Shown: positions 1 to 6,421, counted from the stretch's first letter. The stretch: 10,229 nucleotides of DNA from Desulfuromonadaceae bacterium (GCA_021107335.1 JAIOSZ010000149.1:1-10229), one strand, 5' to 3'. Program-made: numbers and translations. The notes: generated by a model not told the origin, from the letters alone.

Positions 1-30
1 CTAAAGGGCGCTCTATACGTTAATTATCAC

Positions 31-45
31 TTGAGCTATACTCAA
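31..45. promoter_or_regulatory. Inverted repeat upstream of the HxlR gene
   Basis: The sequence TTGAG-CTATA-CTCAA is a perfect 5-bp inverted repeat with a 5-nt centre. It lies 83 bp upstream of the regulator start. HxlR-type regulators bind short dyads, often between divergent genes, so this could be an operator for a divergent target gene lying left of the window. On the minus strand GATAAT-like and TATAGA-like -10 candidates lie just to its left. This is inference from position and symmetry only. Confidence 0.3.
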
Positions 46-78
46 CCATATGCTCGCAACCATCAAGTACACACTTTT

Positions 79-108
79 TTGATACGTAGTACCCTTTTAG
101 GTACGTAT
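79..108 (+). promoter_or_regulatory. Promoter with embedded operator dyad for the HxlR gene
   Basis: A candidate -35 TTGATA (79-84) and a weak -10 TACGTA (102-107) are 17 nt apart. Between and over them lies GTACC-N6-GGTAC (89-104), a perfect inverted repeat. Two copies of the self-complementary hexamer TACGTA (83-88 and 102-107) flank it, 19 bp or about two helical turns apart. The gene has its own GAGGAG ribosome binding site at 117-122. A dimeric winged-helix regulator bound here would cover its own promoter, so autoregulation is likely. Confidence 0.42.
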
Positions 109-127
109 ATACAATTGAGGAGTTGAG

Positions 128-478
128 ATGCAAACCAATCAGTCGACACCGGAACTTATGATCTATCGTGATAAAGAATACAAGTGCGGAATCGATGTTA
201 CTCTGGCGGTGGTCGGAGGGAAATACAAGGCCTCGATCCTCTGGCACTTGGCACAGGATGTCATGCGCTTTTCGGCGTTGCAGCGGCAATTTTCCAGCAT
301 CACTCGCAAAATGTTGACACAGCAACTGCGAGAGCTTGAGGCCGATGGATTGGTGTACCGTGAGGTCTTCCCACAGGTGCCACCTAAGGTTGAATATTCT
401 CTGACGGTGAAGGGGAGAAGTATCTACCCCATCCTTGAAAAAATGTGCGAATGGGGCCAAGTCTTCTTGCAAGACTAA
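128..478 (+). CDS. HxlR-family winged helix-turn-helix transcriptional regulator
   Basis: This is a 116-residue protein, the usual length for the HxlR family of dimeric winged-helix DNA-binding regulators. Family hallmarks are plain: a GGKYKASILWHL segment near residues 32-43, a recognition-helix region ending KMLTQQLRELEADGLVYRE near 74-92, then PPKVEYSLTVKGRS in the wing. A single N-terminal cysteine (C20, in YKCGID) occupies the position used for redox or electrophile sensing in relatives such as YodB and HypR, so a thiol-sensing role is possible but not shown. The ATG at 128 has a GAGGAG ribosome binding site 5 nt upstream. The gene stands alone, is probably autoregulated through the dyad at 79-108, and ends before the terminator at 570-605. 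Its target may lie left of the window. Confidence 0.93.
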   Translation: MQTNQSTPELMIYRDKEYKCGIDVTLAVVGGKYKASILWHLAQDVMRFSALQRQFSSITRKMLTQQLRELEADGLVYREVFPQVPPKVEYSLTVKGRSIYPILEKMCEWGQVFLQD

Positions 479-569
479 GTATGGCACTTAGCGGGCATTA
501 TACAAGGGCACCGGGGATGGCTATCGTGTAAAACTACTCGCTCAATTTATTGCGCTACTTCCAAAGCAA

Positions 570-605
570 AAAGGCCCGCCTGAAAACAGGTCGGGCCTTT
601 CTTTT
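570..605. terminator. Bidirectional rho-independent terminator
   Basis: AAAGGCCCG-CCTG (570-582), an AAAA loop, and CAGG-T-CGGGCCTTT (587-600) form a 13-bp stem with one bulged T. A T-rich run follows on the plus strand and a run of A precedes on the left, which reads as T on the minus strand. It can end the HxlR gene (stop at 478) and the convergent Na/Pi transporter gene (stop at 776). The 479-775 interval holds no gene; a weak hairpin (GATGCTT/AAGCATC, 678-702) is the only other structure seen. Confidence 0.85.
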
Positions 606-775
606 AATCTATGGGCTACAAGAATCTCTGCCCATTTGGTTCAGATCATCTATCTAAGGTCTTGTAATAATCCACGGGATGCTTTTTCATAATTTAAGCA
701 TCGCCTTCCTACGATAAATGCTAAAAACCAATTGCAGATACCACCTTCAAGAAGTGCAGCCCTGCAACGGCCCTC

Positions 776-2452
776 TCAGTAGCCTTCAACTAATAGCGAT
801 TCGTAGAGATTGACCGTATGGTTCTTGATCCGGCGCAGGGCGATCGCGGTATCGCTAAAGATAAGAGACGACAGGGCGCTGCAAGAGCCGGTCTTCATTC
901 GAACGAGGTGGGCATCACGAATGACGTCTGCCAAATCGTTGAGCCGGCCAGCTTCCTTCCGCACGTCGATCATGCTGCCGCTACCCTCGCTTTGAAGCAG
1001 CTGCGCCGCCTGGGTGTAAAAAGCAAAGACCTCGGTGTGGAAACCTTTCAGGTTATCCCAGGCGTCTTCGCTGAAATCGAGCTCGTTCTTTTCAAGCCGC
1101 TTCAAATAGGAGCTGACGGAGGTCGCATAGTCCGCTATCGATTCGAGCTCATCAGCGGCGCGAATGTAAGCATAAGCCCGATCCGTTTGTTCCAGGCTGG
1201 CCTGGCCAGCCTGCATCAGAGAGACGGTGAAAGTCGTGATTTCTTTCTGCATGACATCCGTCTCTTCCTCGATCTCTTTGATTTTCTGGAAAAAACGCGC
1301 CCGCCCCTTTAGGTCGGGCTGCAGCTGACTGCCGACATCGTGCAGAACTTCGTGGACTTCGTCCTGCATCCGTCTGAGTTCCTCGTGGACCATCGAAACG
1401 CCCATGGCCACCGGCATGCTGCCGGGCGGGCCGATATACTTGAATGGCCCTTTTCCCACCTCTCCGGTGTCAGGTATGATTTTTACGACCAACCTTTCCA
1501 GATACTGGAGAAAGGGCACCATAATTAGGGTCGCCGAAATATTGAAAAAGGAGTGACCGAAGGCAATATGGGCTGCAACGTAGGGCCGTCCCCCTTGACT
1601 GTTAACGTAATCGGACGCGCCGGGCACAAGTCGCTCGACCAAGCCGATGAAGGGGGTAAAGAGCGAAATGATAATGAGTACACCAACGACATTGAACACG
1701 CTGTGAGCCATAGCGGCCCGCCTTGCGGTAACGGTGCTGCCGAGAGCCGCGAGTTGGGCGGTGATCGTCGTGCCGATATTCTCCCCCAAGACCAAGGCGA
1801 CAGCGGTCGGCATCGGTATGGCGCCCGTCGAGGCAAGAGCAATGGTGATGCCAAGCATCGCCGAACTGCTCTGGATGACCATGGTCATCAGACAGCCGAT
1901 GGCGGCGCAGCCAAGAAGGCTCGGCAGCGATTGGGCATCGAGAAGGAGCATCAGGTTCCTGAAGCCCTCGGCATTACGTAGCGGCTTAAAGGCCCCGCTC
2001 ATGATCTCCAGGCCGAAAAAGATCATCCCCAGGGCGACTAGAACCTTGGCAATTCCCGAAATACGCTCATTTTTTACAAACAGCATCGGAAAGATGCCGA
2101 CGCCGACCAGCAACAAGCCGAACTTGCCGATATGGACGGCAAGAATCCAGCCGGTGATGGTGGTGCCGATGTTAGCACCCAAAATGACCCCGATCGCCTG
2201 ACTAAGCTGCATCAGGCCGGCGTTGGTCATTCCGACGACCATAACGGTGGTGATCGACGAGGATTGGACAAAGGCCGTAACGCTCAGACCAACCAATACC
2301 GCTAAGAAACGATTGGTGGTAACACAAGAGATGGCTTTTTGGATCAGCCCGCCCGAAAGGATCTGCAGACTTTCCGACAGGTATTTCATTCCGAGAATAA
2401 AAAGCCCAAGCCCGCCCAGGACGGTGTAGCCCATCTTAAAAGGTTCAATCAT
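776..2452 (-). CDS. Na/Pi cotransporter family protein (NptA/YjbB-like) with PhoU-like C-terminal domain
   Basis: This 558-residue inner-membrane protein carries the two inverted Na/Pi-cotransporter repeats of the PF02690 family. Each has the signature pair: QSSS at about residues 63-66 with GANIGTT at 92-98, and QSSS at 194-197 with GENIGTT at 223-229. Hydrophobic segments fill roughly residues 8-320. The soluble remainder, from about 350, is helical and charged like the PhoU domain fused to many bacterial members. The expected role is sodium-coupled phosphate movement across the inner membrane; in some YjbB relatives the direction is export. I chose the ATG at 2452 over an in-frame TTG two codons upstream because a GAG motif sits 9 nt before the ATG but only 3 nt before the TTG. 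It is monocistronic. No convincing Pho box was seen upstream. Confidence 0.93.
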   Translation of the reverse strand: MIEPFKMGYTVLGGLGLFILGMKYLSESLQILSGGLIQKAISCVTTNRFLAVLVGLSVTAFVQSSSITTVMVVGMTNAGLMQLSQAIGVILGANIGTTITGWILAVHIGKFGLLLVGVGIFPMLFVKNERISGIAKVLVALGMIFFGLEIMSGAFKPLRNAEGFRNLMLLLDAQSLPSLLGCAAIGCLMTMVIQSSSAMLGITIALASTGAIPMPTAVALVLGENIGTTITAQLAALGSTVTARRAAMAHSVFNVVGVLIIISLFTPFIGLVERLVPGASDYVNSQGGRPYVAAHIAFGHSFFNISATLIMVPFLQYLERLVVKIIPDTGEVGKGPFKYIGPPGSMPVAMGVSMVHEELRRMQDEVHEVLHDVGSQLQPDLKGRARFFQKIKEIEEETDVMQKEITTFTVSLMQAGQASLEQTDRAYAYIRAADELESIADYATSVSSYLKRLEKNELDFSEDAWDNLKGFHTEVFAFYTQAAQLLQSEGSGSMIDVRKEAGRLNDLADVIRDAHLVRMKTGSCSALSSLIFSDTAIALRRIKNHTVNLYESLLVEGY

Positions 2453-2517
2453 ATTCAAAATCTCGAAAGTAGAGGTTTACAGAAGCGCACACTCTCACCA
2501 AAAAAATTTACACGCTA

Positions 2518-2546
2518 GTAATACGATTGACAGCTCTTACGCGCAA
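2518..2546 (-). promoter_or_regulatory. Candidate promoter of the Na/Pi transporter gene
   Basis: Read on the minus strand, TTGCGC (2541-2546) and TATTAC (2518-2523) are 17 nt apart, 66 nt upstream of the chosen start. The match to the sigma-70 consensus is moderate (3/6 and 4/6). Confidence 0.28.
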
Positions 2547-2713
2547 GTCTTTTTAGCATATATTGGTTAGGTTTTCCATCGGATCTATCGCCGGGGGTAT
2601 TGGCGGCCCTTTCTCATTTTGCAGGGCTCGCAAGAATCTCATATCTTAACCACACCTGACCCATAGAATACTCTAGTCCAATATGTTGGGTACTTTCTTT
2701 CTTCTGAGAGTTG

Positions 2714-2885
2714 CAGGCTAGACTCCTGGTGGCAATTCCGCAGTCAATATCGACATTACCAACCCAGACCCATCTGCCAAGCCCAAACTCAACAATTAAA
2801 ACAGAAAAAAGCCAACTCCAAAAATGAAGATGACTTCCCTAACTGTCATCGCCGTGAAAAAGCGGTGTTCAGGGTCAGGCTAGAC
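2714..2885. repeat. Direct repeat CAGGCTAGAC with nearby inverted GGGTCAGG/CCTGACCC
   Basis: CAGGCTAGAC occurs at 2714-2723 and again at 2876-2885, 162 bp apart. The right copy overlaps GGGTCAGG (2872-2879), whose complement CCTGACCC lies near 2657-2664. Motifs containing GGGTCAGG often border REP-associated transposase elements, so this may be scar tissue of such an element. The repeats are short and could be chance. Confidence 0.22.
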
Positions 2886-2983
2886 GATAAGGTCTAAATG
2901 GTGTGCTGCGCTGGGAAGGTCCGAAGGATTTGAAGAGAGATTTTTCCTGCCGGAACTTTCTGTTTTTTACTGTACCAATGTGT

Positions 2984-3015
2984 AAGGCCCGCCGCTTATA
3001 GCCCGGGCCTTTTTT
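2984..3015 (+). terminator. Orphan rho-independent terminator
   Basis: AAGGCCCG (2984-2991) pairs with CGGGCCTT (3004-3011) across a 12-nt loop, and six T residues run from 3010 to 3015. No recognisable coding region lies upstream on the plus strand, so the transcript it ends is either a small RNA or a lost gene. Confidence 0.65.
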
Positions 3016-3470
3016 CAATAATATGGAATCTAACTGTCCACCAGTTTTTCCGGAAGTTTGCAACCACCAGAATATTTGAATGTGGTTCTATGTGATCTAC
3101 ATCTGTTTCGATAGGCAACCTCCTTCCACAAGAGGGCTTCCCCCCTCATCTTTATTATACGCTCATTGCGCTGAGATTACATCCGGCGGTAGGTTTTGCA
3201 AGTTCCGGGAGCACCAACACTCTGGACGCGAGACGAGAATCGGAACTCATGCAGTCTCCCCCTGCTCATCAGGTTATGTTTAATGTGGAACAACTTCTGG
3301 AACGTTTTATCTATCGATAAATTTCAAAACGCCAAAGAGTCTGTTTCACCTGCCTGACCTGCCAAATTTCTCGGGAATTTTCCAAGCGTGACAGATAGCG
3401 GCGAGGTTGCTCGGGAGACAATCGTTCGGTTGGTGTTAGGCGAAAAAACGATAGTGACCCCTAATCCAGT

Positions 3471-3479
3471 TGGTATAAT
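3471..3479 (+). promoter_or_regulatory. Extended -10 promoter upstream of the cassette
   Basis: TGGTATAAT is a perfect extended -10 element (TGN-TATAAT) with no good -35 at 17 nt. It points at the ZIP-like gene, which starts 250 bp downstream and has no promoter of its own between the cassette boundary and its ATG. It could act as the cassette promoter, comparable in position to an integron Pc. Confidence 0.4.
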
Positions 3480-3715
3480 CAAGTACATGTTTCGAATTCA
3501 ATGACTTGTCGGTAGCCGTTCCCGCTGAAATACGTTTAACATAATGCCCCTCCGTTCTTATGTTGACATGCTGCATAAATTTACCGTACGCGGATTATGG
3601 TTGCAAAAAGGTGGCATTCTGGCAGCGTTTTGCCATGTTTATGTCCATTCCGATTGGAAGTTTCAAGGAAAGTGGCGGATTAAAAAGCAAACACTGCAAG
3701 TCGCATAATTTAATG

Positions 3716-3722
3716 GTTGGGC
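3716..3722 (+). other. Integron cassette 5' boundary (core site GTTGGGC)
   Basis: GTTGGGC fits the integron core-site consensus GTTRRRY, with the crossover expected between G3716 and T3717. It lies 7 nt before the ATG of the ZIP-like gene and is the exact complement of the R'' box GCCCAAC at 4453-4459. Complementarity extends to 9 bp, TGGTTGGGC (3714-3722) with GCCCAACCA (4453-4461). This is what integron biology predicts, because both ends of an integrated cassette derive from its own attC. No complete attC was found upstream of this boundary. Confidence 0.65.
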
Positions 3723-4506
3723 ATAAGATATGAGTCCACTCACGATTATTATCATAGCTTCCTGGTTCGCGGGTTTAGCTGCCTTCGCCGGCGGGATTGT
3801 CGCCTGGCTAGAGAACAGCGCAGACTCAGTGATAAAGCGTGAGTTCACGCACGGTGTCATCGCCTTCGGCGGCGGCATTCTCGTTGCCGCGGTTGCTTTT
3901 GCACTGCTCCCGCAGGCAATGATCGTCCTAAGTCCCGTGAGCCTCGCCTTCATATTCTGTGCTGGCGGGGTGTTGTTCTGCATTCTCGACGCATATCTGA
4001 GCAACCGCGGTGATACGAAAGCCCAGTTTATGGCCATGCTATTGGACTTCCTGCCGGAAGCCCTAGCCCTTGGTGCAGTGTTTGGACACGACCGCCGACT
4101 GGGCGTATTGCTGGCAGCGTTCATTGGTGCTCAGAACTTGCCTGAGGGTTTCAACTCTTTCCGGGAGATGGGGACCGTCGGCGTTAGCTCTCGTGGTGCG
4201 CTCATGGCCCTTTTAGCAGTCAGTTTTCTCGGTCCAATTGCGGCATGCACCGGTTACTTCTTTCTTCAAGATCAGACCAAGTTGACTGCGGGCATCATGG
4301 CTTTAGCCGGAGGTGGCATCATGTACCTCATCTTTCAGGACATTGCTCCGCAATCGAAGATCAGAAGACACTGGATACCGGCGCTTGGCGCAGTGATGGG
4401 TTTCGCCGTTGGGATAATCGGGAAACAGTTGATAGGTTGAAACAGTACGAGCGCCCAACCAGAAAAATCCAGCGTACGCGGTAAGCCGTGCCGCTGATTT
4501 GCGGCG
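3717..4506 (+). mobile_element. Integron gene cassette carrying a ZIP-like transporter gene
   Basis: This 790-bp unit runs from the T of GTTGGGC to the G of GTTAGGG at the end of the attC site. It has standard cassette anatomy: one promoterless gene filling nearly the whole unit, with its start 13 nt after the left boundary and its attC starting 12 nt after its stop. No intI gene is in the window, so this is either a cassette remnant lacking an integrase or part of an array extending beyond what can be recognised here. Confidence 0.68.
3730..4440 (+). CDS. ZIP-family-like metal transporter with non-canonical metal-site residues
   Basis: This 236-residue integral membrane protein has about eight hydrophobic segments, the length and fold expected of bacterial ZIP (ZupT-like) divalent-metal transporters. 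Tandem helices carry LDFLPEALALG (residues 105-115) and GAQNLPEGFNSF (133-144), at the places of the ZIP transmembrane IV and V motifs, usually HNxPEG and HxxPEG. The prolines and glutamates P109-E110 and P138-E139 are kept, but the histidines are D106 and Q135, so metal preference may differ from zinc. An earlier GG-rich helix follows H41. The ATG at 3730 has a poor ribosome binding site, common in cassette genes. It sits alone between an integron core site and an attC. Membership of the superfamily is fairly sure; substrate and direction are not. Confidence 0.85.
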   Translation: MSPLTIIIIASWFAGLAAFAGGIVAWLENSADSVIKREFTHGVIAFGGGILVAAVAFALLPQAMIVLSPVSLAFIFCAGGVLFCILDAYLSNRGDTKAQFMAMLLDFLPEALALGAVFGHDRRLGVLLAAFIGAQNLPEGFNSFREMGTVGVSSRGALMALLAVSFLGPIAACTGYFFLQDQTKLTAGIMALAGGGIMYLIFQDIAPQSKIRRHWIPALGAVMGFAVGIIGKQLIG

Positions 4507-4512
4507 TTAGGG
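4453..4512 (+). other. Integron attC recombination site
   Basis: All attC parts can be read in order. R'' is GCCCAAC (4453-4459), followed by a 5-nt spacer (4460-4464) and L'' AAATCCAGCG (4465-4474). An inner stem CGCGG/CCGTG (4477-4481 with 4486-4490, one G-T pair) closes a TAAG loop. L' is CGCTGATTT (4492-4500), then a 5-nt spacer GCGGC (4501-4505) and R' GTTAGGG (4506-4512). L'' equals the complement of L' plus one extra C, which becomes the extrahelical G of the folded bottom strand that orients integrase recombination. Equal 5-nt spacers are also typical. R' deviates from GTTRRRY only in its last base and mismatches R'', as expected when R' derives from the next cassette. Confidence 0.85.
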
Positions 4513-4601
4513 CTTAAAGGCCAGATGCTAAACTTTCTCAATAAACTGAATTGGCTTCATCTTTTAGTAGGCCTAATTCCACAGGTTTTGGAGGGATAAG
4601 C

Positions 4602-5042
4602 ATGGAGTTTGTATTCGATCATATCGTCATTAACATTGTCGACATCGATAAAATGATCCAATTTTATACAGAAATTCTACAATTGCCGGGCGAGAGACTG
4701 GAGGAGTTTAGTGCGGGACAGGTTCCTTTCCCCTCTGTAAGGCTTTCTGCTGACAGCATCATCGACCTGTTTCCGAAAAAGATGTGGGAGAAAACCAATC
4801 CCGACGAAGTATGTCGTCCCAACCTCAACCATTTCTGCTTAGCGTCTGACGAAGCTAGCTCAAAAGCTCTTCAGGTAAGACTTAAGGAGCAAGGAGTTGT
4901 TGTTGAGGAAGGACCAGTCAAGCGCTGGGGGGCACATGGGTCCGGCACGTCAATTTATTTTAGAGATCCTGAAGGAAATACGATTGAGATCCGTTATTAC
5001 TCTGATGAGGAAAGCACGCTTCACTGTTTTCTTGACTCCTGA
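4602..5042 (+). CDS. VOC (glyoxalase/bleomycin-resistance fold) family protein
   Basis: This 146-residue cytosolic protein has the paired beta-alpha-beta-beta-beta modules of the vicinal oxygen chelate superfamily. Likely metal ligands are H7 (FDHIVINI) in module one, H77 (LNHFCL) opening module two, and E129 in the RDPEGNTIEIRYY strand. The length matches single-domain lyases, dioxygenases and small-molecule resistance proteins; the substrate cannot be told from sequence. I chose the ATG at 4602 over upstream in-frame starts because GGAGGG (4590-4595) sits 6 nt before it. It lies 90 bp after the attC crossover point and may be cargo of a second cassette that starts TTAGGGC at 4507. A terminator follows at 5141-5172. 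Confidence 0.9.
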   Translation: MEFVFDHIVINIVDIDKMIQFYTEILQLPGERLEEFSAGQVPFPSVRLSADSIIDLFPKKMWEKTNPDEVCRPNLNHFCLASDEASSKALQVRLKEQGVVVEEGPVKRWGAHGSGTSIYFRDPEGNTIEIRYYSDEESTLHCFLDS

Positions 5043-5095
5043 AAATACAGTGGCACTCAATTCTTTTAGTAGAAACTGGTATGTTCAATGTTCAC

Positions 5096-5103
5096 GCCCT
5101 AAG
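5096..5103 (+). other. Possible R'' half of a decayed second attC
   Basis: GCCCTAA (5096-5102) is the exact complement of TTAGGGC (4507-4513), the start of the putative second cassette. A cassette's own R'' box should show this relation, and it lies 54 nt after the VOC stop. The next base is G where AAC is expected, and no L' or GTTRRRY partner was found within 140 bp. If it is an attC it is broken; chance is possible. Confidence 0.28.
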
Positions 5104-5140
5104 AAGAAACTGTCTGATAATGTACCACCTGCAAGACACC

Positions 5141-5172
5141 AAAAGCCCTCAATCCGTAGATTGAGGGCTTTT
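5141..5172. terminator. Rho-independent terminator after the VOC gene
   Basis: A perfect 14-bp stem (5141-5154 with 5159-5172) closes a CGTA tetraloop; the right arm ends in TTTT and the left begins AAAA. It ends the VOC gene, whose stop is at 5042. Its 3' part and loop recur almost unchanged in the hairpin at 8936-8967. Confidence 0.85.
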
Positions 5173-5296
5173 CTGATATGTCAGGGGTTCTGAGCCCCCT
5201 GTGTCCAGGGCGACCCCTGCCGTAAGAACAACGCTGGAAAACTGCGGACGAAAAGTATATTATTGCTCAAACTAAAACAGGTAGCAGGAGGCACAA

Positions 5297-6076
5297 ATGA
5301 TGCGAACGGCTCATCTCATCTATTTTTCCCCAACTGGGACCACCAAAAAAATATCCGCAAGCATCGCCCAGGGCCTTGGTGCGAAGAACGTCACCCACTA
5401 CGACGTGACGCTGCCGGACTCCAACTTCGAAACCGTCCTGACCGACGGCGTGGCGATTATCGGCATCCCGGTTTATGCTGGTCGCGTGCCGGAGCTTTGC
5501 CTGCAACGCCTGCAAGCAATCACCTCAAAGGGCGTGCCTGCCGTTCTTGTCGCTCTCTATGGCAACCGCGAGTTCGAAGATGCCCTAGTCGAACTTCGCG
5601 ATGTATCTGTCGCAAAGGGGTTCAATGTCATTGCTGCCGGAGCCTTCATCGGCGAACACTCCTGCTCCACCCCGGCGCGACCCATCGCCGCTAGCAGACC
5701 CAACACCGAGGATTTGAAACTGGCCGTTCAGTTCGGGAAACAGGTTGCAGCGAAAATTGAGCGCAACGCTTTTGCCAACCCAGAGATCAACGGCAATGTG
5801 CCCTACAAAGACCGTGTGCAAATTGGTGGAGTAGCGCCAGAAACAGACAGCGAAAAATGCACTCTCTGCGGAAAATGCGCAGCGGTTTGCCCTACGGGCG
5901 TTATCATTGTATCCGTCTCGGTCACAACACATGCCGACAACTGCATCATGTGCTGCGCCTGCGTCAAGACATGTGAGGTTGAGGCCCGCCCCTTCAACCA
6001 TCCGCGGATTGAGGAAAGGCGAGCGATACTGCAAAAGAATTGCAGCATGCCAAAAGCGCCGGAAGTCTTTTTTTAG
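5297..6076 (+). CDS. EFR1-type flavodoxin/2x[4Fe-4S] ferredoxin protein
   Basis: This 259-residue soluble protein joins an N-terminal flavodoxin-like domain to a C-terminal bicluster ferredoxin. The flavin phosphate-binding loop is SPTGTT at residues 11-16, in the first strand-loop of the flavodoxin fold, with further FMN-loop candidates near GIPVYAGRVP (56-65) and YGNREFEDA (88-96). Cluster ligands are C188, C191, C194, C198 and C216, C219, C222, C226. The residue after the last cysteine is E227 rather than the usual proline. Such proteins are believed to carry electrons between low-potential ferredoxin and flavin partners in anaerobes; the partner is unknown. The ATG at 5297 has AGGAGG 5 nt upstream; a second ATG follows at once. 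It appears monocistronic, with a terminator at 6188-6218. Confidence 0.9.
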   Translation: MMRTAHLIYFSPTGTTKKISASIAQGLGAKNVTHYDVTLPDSNFETVLTDGVAIIGIPVYAGRVPELCLQRLQAITSKGVPAVLVALYGNREFEDALVELRDVSVAKGFNVIAAGAFIGEHSCSTPARPIAASRPNTEDLKLAVQFGKQVAAKIERNAFANPEINGNVPYKDRVQIGGVAPETDSEKCTLCGKCAAVCPTGVIIVSVSVTTHADNCIMCCACVKTCEVEARPFNHPRIEERRAILQKNCSMPKAPEVFF

Positions 6077-6187
6077 AGGATATCAGTAATAAGTTCGCTG
6101 ACGATTTAAGACGGACCGGTTACAACATGTCCCCAGCAGAGACAGGCGCCGTTGGGTGTCTCGGATTGCACTACCCATCAGACACGG

Positions 6188-6218
6188 AAAGCCCGCCATA
6201 TGAATTTGGCGGGCTTTT
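6188..6218 (+). terminator. Rho-independent terminator after the flavodoxin-ferredoxin gene
   Basis: AAAGCCCGCCA (6188-6198) pairs perfectly with TGGCGGGCTTT (6207-6217) around an 8-nt loop, and the T run extends to 6218. It lies 111 nt after the stop at 6076. Confidence 0.85.
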
Positions 6219-6421
6219 CTCGCATTGCAGGGAATTTGAGATTTTAGATCATCGCCCCTCAACGACCGAAAAATTTCAATGACACAACTGATTGGACAGC
6301 CAAGAGCTTGGACATGAAAGCCGGTCTGGGCTACACTTTGGACTAAAGGAAGATTAGAGAATGATAAATCGGCCCCGGATTTCGGTCGGATTTCGACAGG
6401 GGGTAATCGAAAATAATGCAT
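6219..6421. other. Gene-free stretch with a possible coding scrap
   Basis: No gene with a ribosome binding site is visible between the two terminators. A 32-codon open frame at 6248-6346 (plus) ends in MKAGLGYTLD, which recalls a beta strand of an outer-membrane porin. It has no start codon near its beginning. It may be a decayed porin end or chance. Confidence 0.3.

Larger units (their letters stand above)
2547..3715. other. Long stretch without a recognisable gene
   Basis: About 1.2 kb separates the transporter from the cassette boundary at 3716. Open frames here are short, lack ribosome binding sites and resemble no family I know. One is a 54-codon frame (3544-3708, plus) ending 7 nt before the cassette boundary; without a ribosome binding site I do not call it a gene. 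Supported structures are an orphan terminator (2984-3015), a 10-bp direct repeat (2714-2723 and 2876-2885) and an extended -10 promoter (3471-3479). No integron integrase gene is present, although one would be expected near the first cassette of a complete integron. Confidence 0.6.

Noticed and set aside
2521..2560. A Pho box or plus-strand promoter (TTGACA at 2527) near the phosphate transporter gene.
   Set aside because: No second 7-bp Pho repeat at 11-bp phase, and no -10 element at proper distance from TTGACA.
2875..3063. A 62-codon minus-strand frame in the gene-free stretch.
   Set aside because: It runs through the orphan terminator hairpin, has no ribosome binding site and resembles nothing known.
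3180..3250. Possible c-di-GMP or cobalamin riboswitch fragment (GGACGCGAGAC).
   Set aside because: The surrounding conserved elements of either riboswitch class are absent.
3435..3441. GTTAGGC, a perfect classical integron core motif, 280 bp upstream of the cassette boundary.
   Set aside because: No complementary R'' box or L-box pairing could be found on either side, so it is probably chance.
3609..3640. Sigma-54-like TGGCA...TTGC upstream of the ZIP-like gene.
   Set aside because: The spacing between the GG and GC elements is one base short of the required distance.
3544..3708. A 54-codon plus-strand frame ending just before the cassette boundary.
   Set aside because: It has no ribosome binding site and no recognisable family, and frames of this length are common by chance.
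6150..6156. GTTGGGT after the flavodoxin-ferredoxin gene as a possible attC core.
   Set aside because: No RYYYAAC partner or hairpin of attC form lies upstream of it.
6248..6346. A short frame ending DMKAGLGYTLD, like a porin strand.
   Set aside because: It is too short, has no start codon near its beginning and no flanking homology; mentioned only as a possible scrap.
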